Part shown: positions 18,631 through 27,273 of the stretch, piece by piece
Position numbering within the stretch: the stretch's first letter is position 1
How the letters are laid out: every line of letters starts with the position of its first letter
Source of the DNA: a virus
Strand: one strand, 5' to 3'
IMG/VR virus record: IMGVR_UViG_3300030202_003452
Coordinates: 43,261-107,260 of that record
DNA: 64,000 nucleotides
Translations under genes and position numbers: made by a program
The notes under the pieces: generated by a model
The model's database searches: none
Seen by the model: the letters and a program-made list of their open reading frames with translations, nothing else
Told to the model about the DNA's origin: nothing

Positions 18631-19002
18631 ATGAAACTTACAGAAGAAAGATTAGTAAAGATGATCTTAGAGGAACTTGATGCGATGGGAGAGGCGTATA
18701 GGGGTTCCGCCGGACAGCCTTTAAGTCGTGCTCAAAGAAGGGCGGCTAGGATGAAAAGACGAACTGGGGGACCTGGAACAATGGAACCACGAAAAAAAGG
18801 AACAGAAGAAGAAGAGGCCAAGCGTACTGCCAAGCGTGCGCTTGATCTCGCTGCGAGACCAACATTGATGATGATTCGGAAAGATATAGAAAATGAAAAA
18901 AAGACACAATATGATGTAGAACGGGACGTTTATAACTATATCAAGAAATTGTCTAGGGATGACCAAGACGTTCTGGATCGCCTAACAATTAAGGAGGACT
19001 AA
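18631..19002 (+). CDS. Small highly charged protein of unknown function
   Basis: 123 residues, RBS GGAGA. It opens with MKLTEERLVKMILEEL, an amphipathic helix of a type seen at the start of several other proteins here (21390, and more loosely 28313). A strongly basic stretch follows (RAQRRAARMKRR, residues 36-47), then a charged helical remainder. No recognised domain. It is the first gene after the terminator and leads a run of small, closely spaced genes. The basic segment could bind nucleic acid, but that is speculation. Confidence 0.7.
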   Translation: MKLTEERLVKMILEELDAMGEAYRGSAGQPLSRAQRRAARMKRRTGGPGTMEPRKKGTEEEEAKRTAKRALDLAARPTLMMIRKDIENEKKTQYDVERDVYNYIKKLSRDDQDVLDRLTIKED

Positions 19003-19005
19003 AAA

Positions 19006-19284
19006 ATGGATTTAAAAGAAGAAGTAATAGACAGAGTAGAGGCTGTCGTTGAAAACATCGATTGCGAAAGTGTTGCTGCTGAGTTGCACCTTGATGACCC
19101 AGAGTTGGGCGTTTTGGATGCTGTTCAAGAAAAACTAATCTCAAGAAAACTTCTTGTGTTTGGTGTTGCAACCGCTCTTATGATCTGGTCAAACCTTGAC
19201 CCGGATACTTGGGGACTTATTGCAATGATGTACATCGGTGGTCAATCTGCCATTGACCTTGCTAAGACTTGGAGACACGGATAA
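19006..19284 (+). CDS. Small membrane protein, holin candidate
   Basis: 92 residues with RBS AAGGAGG. An acidic, helical N-terminal half is followed by two hydrophobic segments (LLVFGVATALMIW near 49-61 and WGLIAMMYIGGQSAI near 69-83) joined by a short DPDT turn, then a basic C-terminus (KTWRHG). The size and two-helix hairpin fit a class II/III-like holin, and the next two genes look spanin-like, but no endolysin is nearby. It couples to the next gene by a TAATG overlap. Holin function is an inference. Confidence 0.6.
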   Translation: MDLKEEVIDRVEAVVENIDCESVAAELHLDDPELGVLDAVQEKLISRKLLVFGVATALMIWSNLDPDTWGLIAMMYIGGQSAIDLAKTWRHG

Positions 19285-19667
19285 TGACCTGGTGGCCAGC
19301 ATTTAAACTGTGGTGTAAACACAATTGGAAAGTGCTGGTCATCGGTGCATCCATCTTAATTGCATTTCTTGCTGGAAACAGAAGAACAGCAGCAGCCAAA
19401 GCGCAACTTAAGTCAACAAGAGAGTTGTACAAGAAAGAACGCGAGGCTCTAAAAAATCTAGATGCCGAAGAAGATGATCTTAAGCAAAAAGCACAAGAGA
19501 AATACAAGAAGGCAATAGCAGTTGCTGACAGGCAGATGCACGAGTCTCGTGATGAGTTAGAGAAAAGAAGAGCAGAGAGGGTTAAGGAACTATTGGTAGA
19601 GAACAGTCATGACCCGAAAGTTATCGACGACATACTCTACAAAGAATTTGGGATTAAAAATAAATGA
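19284..19667 (+). CDS. Membrane-anchored coiled-coil protein, i-spanin-like
   Basis: 127 residues from the ATG overlapping the previous stop; an upstream in-frame TTG at 19269 is less likely because it lies inside the previous gene without an RBS. Architecture: short N-terminus, one transmembrane helix (VLVIGASILIAFLAG, about 17-31), then a long charged coiled coil (about 36-100). This N-in, coiled-coil-out layout is that of Rz-type inner-membrane spanins, which link the inner and outer membranes during lysis of Gram-negative hosts. ATGA coupling to the next gene. Function assigned by architecture only. Confidence 0.55.
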   Translation: MTWWPAFKLWCKHNWKVLVIGASILIAFLAGNRRTAAAKAQLKSTRELYKKEREALKNLDAEEDDLKQKAQEKYKKAIAVADRQMHESRDELEKRRAERVKELLVENSHDPKVIDDILYKEFGIKNK

Positions 19668-20062
19668 TTTTTTTGTTTTTTTCACTTGCAATTGCTGAGC
19701 CTTTGAGTTATACTATAAAGAAGGGTGATCCTGCCCCTATTGATGGTAGACTATTCAACGACGAAGCAGTTGTTAATTTAATTGCCAGTAACGAAAAGTT
19801 ACAAGATCAGTGCGAAATCTCTCTACAATACCAAGGTAAAACTCTGGCCGCTGAACATGCGCTAGAAATGGAATACGTAAAGGCAGAACTTGAGATTGAA
19901 AAGAAGAAAAGCGAGACTTTAATTGGATTACGAGACGAGCAAATAGAACTACTACAGAAGCAACAAAGCCCATACCGCACAATTGGTTGGTTTCTAGCAG
20001 GCTTTGGATTAGGAACAGGAGCATCGATTGCGACTTATTACGCAGCGAAGAACATACAATGA
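19664..20062 (+). CDS. Exported protein with C-terminal membrane helix, lysis-associated candidate
   Basis: 132 residues. A short hydrophobic N-terminus (MIFLFFSLAIAEPL) looks like a signal peptide; it is followed by KKGDPAPIDGRLFNDEAV, a GDxAPxDG segment I associate with Rz-like phage proteins, then a charged helical region and a C-terminal hydrophobic helix (TIGWFLAGFGLGTGASIA, about 106-123). It is coupled to the i-spanin-like gene upstream and to the 20059 gene downstream by ATGA overlaps. A role in envelope disruption is plausible but unproven. Confidence 0.55.
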   Translation: MIFLFFSLAIAEPLSYTIKKGDPAPIDGRLFNDEAVVNLIASNEKLQDQCEISLQYQGKTLAAEHALEMEYVKAELEIEKKKSETLIGLRDEQIELLQKQQSPYRTIGWFLAGFGLGTGASIATYYAAKNIQ

Positions 20063-20490
20063 TTAAAATTAGAATTATCAAAGCAATGAAGCAACTTATG
20101 GGATTTGCATGTCCCGAAGCAACTCAAGATTTGGAGTTAAACACAAAGAATCGTGATGCTTCAATCAAAGCCGAACACATTCAGTACGGCCCTCTTAATG
20201 TAGATGAGCCGGGTGATTACTGGAAGGACATCGCTGAGTACTGGAACACCACTGAGAAGGCAGCAAAGAAGTCTTTATGTGGTAACTGTGTTGCGTTTGA
20301 CATCAGCCCTAGAATGGATGACTGCATGCCCGGCCAGGTATCTGATGAAGATGGCCGTCTAGGGTATTGCTGGATGCATCACTTTAAGTGCCATAGCGCA
20401 CGTTCGTGCAGAACATGGGCAAAGGGCGGCCCAATTACGGAGGACACTATTTCTTACGATTGGCAAGAGAGAGGTGAGAGTGCCCAATAA
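20059..20490 (+). CDS. Cysteine-rich putative metal-binding protein
   Basis: 143 residues. The ATG at 20059 forms an ATGA overlap with the previous stop; an upstream in-frame start near 19987 would add residues from inside the previous gene and is rejected. Cysteines cluster as CGNC, DDC, GYC and KCHSARSC with WMHH between (about residues 74-118), suggesting two metal ions or an iron-sulfur site. A conserved-looking YGPLNVDEPGDYW block precedes them. I recall similar proteins in marine myoviruses but know no function. Confidence 0.7.
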   Translation: MIKIRIIKAMKQLMGFACPEATQDLELNTKNRDASIKAEHIQYGPLNVDEPGDYWKDIAEYWNTTEKAAKKSLCGNCVAFDISPRMDDCMPGQVSDEDGRLGYCWMHHFKCHSARSCRTWAKGGPITEDTISYDWQERGESAQ

Positions 20491-20854
20491 AGATCCAAAC
20501 TATGCTGTTAAGGTAGAGCAGGCAATTGCAAAAAAATACGGCAAAGATACCGTTGTAAACCCAAAATCTCTATGGGATAACGAAAAAGAACAACAGTACG
20601 TTGCTGGACTCAAAGAAACTTACGTGAGAGAGACGTTAGAAGACTATGACAAAGTTGAGGTCGAAGGCGTTTTTATTCCGAGAAAACTAGTTAAAGAAGA
20701 GTCTAGTCGCTCTTGTCCAGTTTGTAATACTTATTCGTTTAAATCAAATGATGACGTGTACATGACCAAATTTGAATGTTGCGAAGAATGTTACATACAA
20801 TGGGTCGAGGGCAGAGAAGAAAGATGGAAAACGGGATGGAGACCAAATAAATGA
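20480..20854 (+). CDS. Small zinc-ribbon protein
   Basis: 124 residues from GTG at 20480, five bases after a GAGAGAGG ribosome site; a GTG at 20474 lies in that site and is less likely. The C-terminal half has two Cys pairs (CPVC near 80-83 and CCEEC about 20 residues later), a zinc-ribbon arrangement, and the protein ends in a Trp/Arg-rich tail (EERWKTGWRPNK). It overlaps both neighbours by a few bases. Possibly nucleic-acid binding; no family recognised. Confidence 0.65.
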   Translation: MPNKDPNYAVKVEQAIAKKYGKDTVVNPKSLWDNEKEQQYVAGLKETYVRETLEDYDKVEVEGVFIPRKLVKEESSRSCPVCNTYSFKSNDDVYMTKFECCEECYIQWVEGREERWKTGWRPNK

Positions 20855-21393
20855 GTTCAACATACGAAATTGTTCAAGGGCTTGCTCAAGCAGCCGCAAA
20901 TGCCTATGACGGCGCACACGATGAGAGATACTCTCTTGACGGTCAAATCAGAAAAGTTGGCCTTAACCGAGAGCAAGGACATCCAATTATTGATAAAAGA
21001 GTTAACGATGGTTTTTCTGTTAAGTTCTACGGAAACTCAATGATCATTAACTATCAAAGTGATGTACGATTGCAGGAAGTTAAAGATCCTAAGTACGATC
21101 AAGAAATCGTTAGAATGCTTAATGAGATCAAGAAGTTTCTTCAAAGAGAGTACAAAACACTTACAGGAAACTCTGTTCGCTTGTCTGCTAAGGGAGAACC
21201 TCAAATCCTCGTACAAAGCACCTCTCGCGTTCGAACTTTCGTTCAGGCATACCAACACTACACAATCTCAGGGATGAAGGCAGATCCAATCCTTCAGCCT
21301 TCTGAAGACACTGAGCGAGATGTCACAAGAAAATTTTTAGAACAATTCTCTGATAAGAGACCTTCAAATGATACAAGAGGTAAAGAACAATGA
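20851..21393 (+). CDS. Protein of unknown function upstream of terminase
   Basis: 180 residues, ATGA overlap with both neighbours. The N-terminus is Ala-rich and helical (GLAQAAANAYDGAHDE), followed by a mixed alpha/beta core including MIINYQSDV and a basic helix (NEIKKFLQREYKTL). No signal, membrane helix or catalytic motif. Its position two genes before the large terminase suggests a head or packaging link, but this is context only. Confidence 0.65.
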   Translation: MSSTYEIVQGLAQAAANAYDGAHDERYSLDGQIRKVGLNREQGHPIIDKRVNDGFSVKFYGNSMIINYQSDVRLQEVKDPKYDQEIVRMLNEIKKFLQREYKTLTGNSVRLSAKGEPQILVQSTSRVRTFVQAYQHYTISGMKADPILQPSEDTERDVTRKFLEQFSDKRPSNDTRGKEQ

Positions 21394-21869
21394 AACTTAA
21401 GATTACAAAAGAAAGACTTGATCAAATCGTCAAAGAAGAGTATGAGAGAATTAAAGAAGAAGAACATGCTGATCCTGTTGGTGCTGGTATCGAAGACATT
21501 AGCGCTGATGACGTTCTGGGCAATCAGCCTGGTCTTGGTTTTGATATAGGCTCTCAACAGGCCTTTGCAGAATTATATGCACGTTACAGCGGTGGTAAAG
21601 ACAAGGCCCAAATAGCGACAGACTTTGAAAAGATTGATGCACTGGGTGATGAAGGCCTATCTAAAATGTTTAAAGCATTTATTCTCCGAAACACACTTCT
21701 TTTCCCTGATGAGACCCCAGGTTCGGTTGATTTGTTGCGTAATGATCCGGAAGCAGTTGATGCAGCGCTCGCCGCTATTCCCGATGAACTAGAGGAATTA
21801 GAAGAAGACATTTCGGATTCACTTGTTAAAGAAATACAAAACCTCCTGAAGCAGCAGGGAAATCTATAA
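21390..21869 (+). CDS. Acidic helical protein directly upstream of terminase (small-terminase position)
   Basis: 159 residues, ATGA overlap upstream and nine bases from the terminase start. It opens with the charged helix MKLKITKERLDQIVKEEY, has a Gly/Asp-rich linker, and ends with acidic helices (DELEELEEDISDSLVKE). T4 small terminase gp16 is of similar length (164) and is the neighbour of gp17, so it is a positional candidate, but I see no DNA-binding motif and the strong acidity argues against simple DNA recognition. Function not established. Confidence 0.6.
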   Translation: MKLKITKERLDQIVKEEYERIKEEEHADPVGAGIEDISADDVLGNQPGLGFDIGSQQAFAELYARYSGGKDKAQIATDFEKIDALGDEGLSKMFKAFILRNTLLFPDETPGSVDLLRNDPEAVDAALAAIPDELEELEEDISDSLVKEIQNLLKQQGNL

Positions 21870-21878
21870 AAGGATTAA

Positions 21879-23462
21879 ATGGGTTATAAACTTTCCAAAA
21901 ACGAAAAAGTTCAAGAGATAATTAGATGCGGCAAGAGTCCTCAATACTTCATTGATAACTACTGTCGCATTTCTCATCCTATGCACGGTCTGATTCCATT
22001 TAAGACTTACGACTACCAGAAGGATCTGCTTAAGGATTTTAACGATTATCGTTTCAACATCATTCTGAAAGCCAGACAGTTAGGTATCTCGACAATCTCA
22101 GCCGGGTACATTGTCTGGTTTATGATGTTTCATCGAGACAAGAACATTCTCGTCATTGCAACTAAGTTTCAGACAGCGGCAAACCTTGTAAAGAAAGTAA
22201 AAGCAATTACAAACAATCTACCAGACTTTATCAAGATTGCAAAAATCTCTGTTGATAACAGGACAGCATTTGAACTTAGTAATGGATCACAAATTAAAGC
22301 AGGAACCACCTCTGGTGATGCTGGTCGTTCGGAAGCATTATCACTGCTCGTTATAGACGAGGCAGCACACGTAGACGGCCTGGAAGATCTATGGACCGGT
22401 CTTTACCCTACCTTGTCAACTGGTGGGCGTTGTATCGCATTGTCAACCCCAAATGGGGTAGGGAATTGGTTCCACAAGACTTACGTTGATGCAGAGGCAG
22501 AAGATAATGATTTTCACCCAATAAATTTACCTTGGGATGTACACCCTGATCGAGACCAAGAGTGGTTTGAGAAAGAGACAAAGAATATGTCTCGTAGACA
22601 AATTGCACAGGAACTAGAGTGCAACTTCAATACATCTGGTGATACCGTAATTCACCCTGATGACATGCAGTGGTTGTTCGAATGCCAACAAGATCCAATC
22701 TACAGAACAGGGCACGATAGAAACTTTTGGATTTGGGAGAAGTACATTGAGGAAGCATCTTATCTCTTGGTAGCAGATGTCGCTCGAGGCGATGGCCAGG
22801 ACTCATCCGTTTTTCATGTGATACGTGTTGATAACATGGCTATTGTTGCTGAGTATCAGGGCAAGCCGTCCCTAGACCTCTACTCGCAGATCTTGTTTGA
22901 TGCCGGCAAAGAGTATGGTGACTGCCTGCTTGTTGTTGAGAACAACGGTATTGGTATCTCTGTTTTGGAGAAACTAAAAGACCTTGCTTATCCAAATTTA
23001 TATTATTCAATCAAGGGATCTCATGAGTTTGTTGAAGCCTACAAGGGTGCTTATGACGACAGAGCGGTGCCTGGGTTTACAACCTCAACAAAGACAAGAC
23101 CGCTTATTGTAGCAAAATTGGAAGAGTTCATCAGAAACAAACTAATTACAATACATTCTACGAGGTTATTTCACGAATTAAAGACTTTTATTTGGCATAA
23201 CGGTAAGCCCCAAGCAATGCGTTCTTACCATGACGATCTAGTTATGGCATTAGCAATTGGTTGTTGGGTTAGAGATACAGCCTTACAGGCTAATCAAGTT
23301 GAAGTCGAATACAAAAAAGCCATGCTTGGTGGAATAATGAAATCAGAAACAAGAATGAACACACAGATTAAAGGACAACATGGATATGCTCAATCGTTTG
23401 AGCAGAGGTATGAAGAAGAAATAAAGCAAGCAAAAGAATTTTTCTGGATTTACAAAGGATAA
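21879..23462 (+). CDS. terL: Terminase large subunit (T4 gp17-like)
   Basis: 527 residues. ATPase motor: Walker A variant KARQLGIST (about 64-72) and Walker B LLVIDEAAH (about 156-164), with the coupling motif ALSTPNG. RNase-H-like headful nuclease: VADVARGDG (D near 300), VVENNGIG (E near 349) and the final acidic pair in YHDDLVMA (about 450). It packages DNA through the portal encoded next. Slightly shorter than T4 gp17 (610). Four bases separate it from the portal gene, as expected of a packaging operon. Confidence 0.95.
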   Translation: MGYKLSKNEKVQEIIRCGKSPQYFIDNYCRISHPMHGLIPFKTYDYQKDLLKDFNDYRFNIILKARQLGISTISAGYIVWFMMFHRDKNILVIATKFQTAANLVKKVKAITNNLPDFIKIAKISVDNRTAFELSNGSQIKAGTTSGDAGRSEALSLLVIDEAAHVDGLEDLWTGLYPTLSTGGRCIALSTPNGVGNWFHKTYVDAEAEDNDFHPINLPWDVHPDRDQEWFEKETKNMSRRQIAQELECNFNTSGDTVIHPDDMQWLFECQQDPIYRTGHDRNFWIWEKYIEEASYLLVADVARGDGQDSSVFHVIRVDNMAIVAEYQGKPSLDLYSQILFDAGKEYGDCLLVVENNGIGISVLEKLKDLAYPNLYYSIKGSHEFVEAYKGAYDDRAVPGFTTSTKTRPLIVAKLEEFIRNKLITIHSTRLFHELKTFIWHNGKPQAMRSYHDDLVMALAIGCWVRDTALQANQVEVEYKKAMLGGIMKSETRMNTQIKGQHGYAQSFEQRYEEEIKQAKEFFWIYKG

Positions 23463-23465
23463 AAA

Positions 23466-25403
23466 ATGGCAAAGAATGATAGAAACCCAAATAATAACCA
23501 AAATGATTTGTTTAAGTCCTTAACTAAGTTGTTCTCCGGGCCTCTTGTAAGGAGAAGAACACAATCAGGAAGACAACTTAGAAGAAGACATCTAGACATG
23601 TATGCATCTAGGTTTAGATCTGCATCTGGTCAGCAGTTTAAGAAATCAGAATATAACCCAATGAACATTACTACGGTGAATATGATTTCAAACCGTAACC
23701 GCTCAGAGCGTTATGTTGATTTTGATCAGATGGAATATACACCGGAGATCGCCTCTTCACTCGATATCTATGCGGACGAGATGACAACCCACTCAACTCT
23801 TACCCCAATGATGCATATTAAGTGCGCCAACGAGGAGATAAAGTTTGTCCTTGATTCTCTTTACAAAGATTCGCTGAATATTGAGCACAACCTATTTGGT
23901 TGGGCGCGTACCATGTGTAAGTATGGAGATCTCTTTTTGTACTTGGACATTGATGACCTGCGTGGTATTACAAATTGCATTGGTCTCCCGTCTCAAGAAA
24001 TTGAGAGATTAGAAGGCGAAGATAAGACAAACCCAAATTACGTGCAGTTCCAATGGAACACAGCAGGATTGACCCTTGAAAACTGGCAGGTTGCTCACTT
24101 TAGAGTTCTGGGCCATGATAAGCATGCCCCATACGGAACAAGTGTCCTAGAGCCTGCTAGACGGATTTGGAGACAATTGACTTTGCTTGAAGATGCTATG
24201 ATGGCGTACAGGATTGTTCGTGCCACTGATCGTCGCGTATTCAAGATTGATGTTGGCGGAATTGCCCCACAAGACGTTGAGCAGTATATGCAGAAAGTCA
24301 TGACCCAAATGAAAAGACACCAAGTTGTAGACCCCACCACTGGCCGTGTAGATTTGCGCTACAACCCTCTTTCAATTGAAGAAGACTACTTTGTACCAAT
24401 TAGAGGAGGCCAGTCCTCTACAGATATTGTCAACCTTCCTGGTGGGCAATTCGCAGCACAGATAGAAGACGTAAAATACTTGCGAGACAAATTGTTTTCC
24501 GCTCTTAAAGTTCCTCAGTCATATTTGTCAATGGGCGAGGGTGCAACTGAGGACAAGACAACCTTGGCACAAAAAGACATCAGGTTCGCAAGAACCATCC
24601 AAAGACTTCAGCGTGTTGTGGTTGCAGAACTTGAAAAGATTGGAATTATTCATCTTTACACCCTAGGGTACCGTGGGGATGATCTTCTTAGTTTCAAATT
24701 ATCTCTTAATAATCCTTCAAAAATTGCTGAAATGCAAGAACTTGAAAACTGGAAAACTAAATTTGATGTTGCAGGCGCTGCTGTTGAAGGATACTTCTCT
24801 AAGCGTTGGGTTTCCGAGAATCTTCTCGGATTGTCAGAAGACGAGTTTATCCGGATGCAAAGAGAGATGTTCCATGATCGTAAGTTTGCAGCGAATCTTG
24901 AAGCAGCGGGTTCTGCTGAACCTCAAGCCGGTGGTGGCTTAGGTGATCTTGGTGGTGGAGACCCCGGAGGTGATCTTGACCTAGGTGATCTTGGCGGCGG
25001 AGACACCCCTGATACACCAGCGGCAGATGAAGGTGGAGATACTGGGGGTGGTGCCGGAGGAGACACTGGTGGCGATGCTGGTGGCGATGATGATACACTC
25101 TTGGCCGCACCTCCTGCTAAAAGAGATGATCGCCCTAAGAAAAGAGGGCCATACAAGAGACACCAAACAACCTACAGAAAGGGTGGCTTGTCCAAACAAA
25201 TGAGAAACCAGGCCAGTGGTGAAGTTGGAACTTCTCGCAAAACGTTTCCTGGAAAGGTTGGCTTTGGCGGACTAGATTCTCTCGCTCGAGGCGTAGTTCA
25301 AGAATCAGCGGATGTTTTGGAAGAGACAAAACTATTTAATACTAGCACAGAACTTCAAAATTTAATTGAATCTTTAACAAAGGGAAATCAAGATGAAACA
25401 TAA
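23466..25403 (+). CDS. Portal vertex protein (T4 gp20-like) with extended C-terminus
   Basis: 645 residues against about 524 in T4 gp20. The core shows the gp20-type features RNRSERYVDFDQMEYTPEIA and SLDIYADEMTT, and YKYGDLF-like region MCKYGDLFLYLDID, ending near residue 475. The last 170 residues are extra: a Gly/Asp-rich low-complexity run of GGDxGG units (about 480-545), a basic patch RPKKRGPYKRH (about 555-565) and a helical end. The portal is the head's DNA entry ring and nucleates prohead assembly with the core proteins encoded downstream. It overlaps the next gene by 11 bases. Confidence 0.92.
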   Translation: MAKNDRNPNNNQNDLFKSLTKLFSGPLVRRRTQSGRQLRRRHLDMYASRFRSASGQQFKKSEYNPMNITTVNMISNRNRSERYVDFDQMEYTPEIASSLDIYADEMTTHSTLTPMMHIKCANEEIKFVLDSLYKDSLNIEHNLFGWARTMCKYGDLFLYLDIDDLRGITNCIGLPSQEIERLEGEDKTNPNYVQFQWNTAGLTLENWQVAHFRVLGHDKHAPYGTSVLEPARRIWRQLTLLEDAMMAYRIVRATDRRVFKIDVGGIAPQDVEQYMQKVMTQMKRHQVVDPTTGRVDLRYNPLSIEEDYFVPIRGGQSSTDIVNLPGGQFAAQIEDVKYLRDKLFSALKVPQSYLSMGEGATEDKTTLAQKDIRFARTIQRLQRVVVAELEKIGIIHLYTLGYRGDDLLSFKLSLNNPSKIAEMQELENWKTKFDVAGAAVEGYFSKRWVSENLLGLSEDEFIRMQREMFHDRKFAANLEAAGSAEPQAGGGLGDLGGGDPGGDLDLGDLGGGDTPDTPAADEGGDTGGGAGGDTGGDAGGDDDTLLAAPPAKRDDRPKKRGPYKRHQTTYRKGGLSKQMRNQASGEVGTSRKTFPGKVGFGGLDSLARGVVQESADVLEETKLFNTSTELQNLIESLTKGNQDET

Positions 25404-26208
25404 TAAGAAAAGAAATACCGCTTTTCTTTACGAATGCTTGATCAAAGAATTGACCAGATCAGTAGTCAGAGAAGACACTGAGAGACAGTCAACAATCAAG
25501 TCTATTCTTAAAGAGTATTTTTCAAGAGGCACAATTCTATCAAATGAATTAGGTGTCTACAGAGAATTGCTGGAAGCAAAAGACTTAGAAGACAGGCATC
25601 ACACAAGACTCTTGACGGAATCTAGAGTTGACTTTGAATCTCTTGATAGGACTCAGGTTTTCAATTCTCAAACAAGTTTGATCAACAAGATCAACAAGCA
25701 ACTTGGTACCGGTGTCTATTCTAACTTTATGCCAAACTACAAAGACATTGCAACCGTTGGACTATTCTTTCAAAACAAATCACTCAGTGCAAAAAAGAGA
25801 ATTATGTTAGAAGAGAGAATGGTGGAATTGCTTTCTCGTAAAGATATTGAAGAGAAAGAGATGGTGCATGTAGATAATCTGACATACAAAACATTTGTTA
25901 ACAAGTTTAACGAAACATACGACAGAACTTTGAGAGAAGAACAGAAAGAATTATTAACCAATTATATTACATCATTTTCTGACAACGGGCTGGGATTGAA
26001 GTCTTATCTAAATGAAGAGATTGGGCGCCTCAAGAATGCTGTAGATGCCGAGATTGTGGAGGGCACTAATATTGCTCTAACCGAAAATTTTCAAAAAGTT
26101 AGAGCAAAGTTGGACAACTACACACAAACGCCTCTAAATCAGCAAATTATTGAAGAGATTTTCTATATTCAAGACCTCATTGCGGAGGTAAGACGAAATG
26201 GCAATTAA
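25393..26208 (+). CDS. Prohead-core-position protein, unknown function
   Basis: 271 residues, predicted almost entirely alpha-helical and charged. Starts MKHNKKRNTAFLYECL; overlaps the portal gene by 11 bases and the next gene by 11. It lies between portal and protease, where T4 has the prohead core genes 67 and 68, so a head-assembly role is likely. No motif allows a more precise call. Confidence 0.7.
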   Translation: MKHNKKRNTAFLYECLIKELTRSVVREDTERQSTIKSILKEYFSRGTILSNELGVYRELLEAKDLEDRHHTRLLTESRVDFESLDRTQVFNSQTSLINKINKQLGTGVYSNFMPNYKDIATVGLFFQNKSLSAKKRIMLEERMVELLSRKDIEEKEMVHVDNLTYKTFVNKFNETYDRTLREEQKELLTNYITSFSDNGLGLKSYLNEEIGRLKNAVDAEIVEGTNIALTENFQKVRAKLDNYTQTPLNQQIIEEIFYIQDLIAEVRRNGN

Positions 26209-26731
26209 AATTAACATTGAAGAGATAGAAAAAGAGTTTAACATAACATTTGAGATGAACATTAGGTCTGCTCTTAATGGCGATCTCATGATTATGGAAC
26301 ATAAAGACATTGATATTATCATTAAACAAAAAGACAACAAAGTAATTGCTTTCCCAAAAGACATTATGTCAGATCTTGTTTATGGTGCGGAATCTAGAAT
26401 GCTAGAGTTTCTTAGGAGACAAGGTGTTATTGAGTATGACTCAATCCAAGGCGGTAATGTTTATGGATCAATGGAAGGTACAATAATGGAGTCAGAGAAA
26501 CTTGACTCAATAAAGGCCACCCTCTTATCATTATCTGAGTGGTTTAAGACAGAGCAGTCTTACATTAGCGGTACAACTGCTTACGATGCTATGCAAGACG
26601 ATGCATTGCTTGAACCTGATAAAGAAGAGTCAACAGAACTTGGTGAAGTTCCTGCCGAGGCTGAGAAGGGGTCAATCACGCAAAACAACTTGTTTGCACC
26701 TTACTTGTACGGAAGATACAGTTATGAGTAA
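26198..26731 (+). CDS. Prohead-core-position protein with acidic C-terminus
   Basis: 177 residues starting MAIKINIEEIEKEFN. The N-terminal 100 residues are a compact alpha/beta region; the C-terminus is acidic (DDALLEPDKEESTELGE) and ends aromatic (APYLYGRYSYE). It overlaps the following ParB-like gene by eight bases. Location between portal and prohead protease suggests a core or head protein, by analogy with T4 gene order only. Confidence 0.65.
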   Translation: MAIKINIEEIEKEFNITFEMNIRSALNGDLMIMEHKDIDIIIKQKDNKVIAFPKDIMSDLVYGAESRMLEFLRRQGVIEYDSIQGGNVYGSMEGTIMESEKLDSIKATLLSLSEWFKTEQSYISGTTAYDAMQDDALLEPDKEESTELGEVPAEAEKGSITQNNLFAPYLYGRYSYE

Positions 26732-27272
26732 ACAACGCATCATACTTGAGAATTGGCGAAGATTCTTAAATGAAAGTCGTCAAGATGTAATAGCATCAGA
26801 GGATGCAGCCGTTAAAGAGTTTATGGGTAAACTAAAAATAGAACCTGGGTATCCCACAGAGAAAGACAATCAACATTGGACTGCGACATACAAAGGCTTT
26901 GCTATTTGTAATGACAAAGAGATTTCAATTACAAGAATGAAAGGCAACGCAGGAGAGCATGAACTTGGGGACTTTGAAAGAGGCTCTATTAAAGGAAGGG
27001 GTAGAAAAAGTTCTGATGAATGGAAAAAACTCAAAGCCGATGTTCTTGAAAAGGGAATAGAAAACCCCATACTTATTGTTGCCAAATGGGAAGGCGATAA
27101 TGTTATTGCTAGAGTTTCTGAGGGCAACCATCGCATACGACTAGGGTGTCAAACCGGGAAGAAAATCCCAGTAGAGATAAGATTTTTTGGTAAAAGCGAA
27201 GAACACATCGATGAAGTTTATTTTGATTTCGACCTGCGAAGATTGATACAATACGGATTAGAGCGAGGCTAA
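26724..27272 (+). CDS. ParB/Srx-like domain protein with T4-like head-targeting N-terminus
   Basis: 182 residues from the ATG at 26724 (GGAAG RBS); the longer upstream reading starts inside the previous gene and is rejected. The C-terminal half has the ParB/sulfiredoxin pattern: KGIENPILIV, then SEGNHRIRLG, then KIPVEIRFFG (about 110-160), a fold used for DNA or nucleotide binding and sometimes nuclease activity. The N-terminus NWRRFLNE|S resembles the T4 capsid-targeting sequence TYQEFIAE|A and fits the prohead protease consensus (L/I)xE|(A/S/G). The protease is two genes downstream. It may be a packaged internal protein (inference). Confidence 0.75.
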   Translation: MSKQRIILENWRRFLNESRQDVIASEDAAVKEFMGKLKIEPGYPTEKDNQHWTATYKGFAICNDKEISITRMKGNAGEHELGDFERGSIKGRGRKSSDEWKKLKADVLEKGIENPILIVAKWEGDNVIARVSEGNHRIRLGCQTGKKIPVEIRFFGKSEEHIDEVYFDFDLRRLIQYGLERG

Positions 27273-27273
27273 A

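Noticed and set aside
24847-25199. Several overlapping minus-strand ORFs opposite the portal C-terminus
   Set aside because: Pro/Ser and His/Leu-rich translations arise from the Gly/Asp repeat; not genes.
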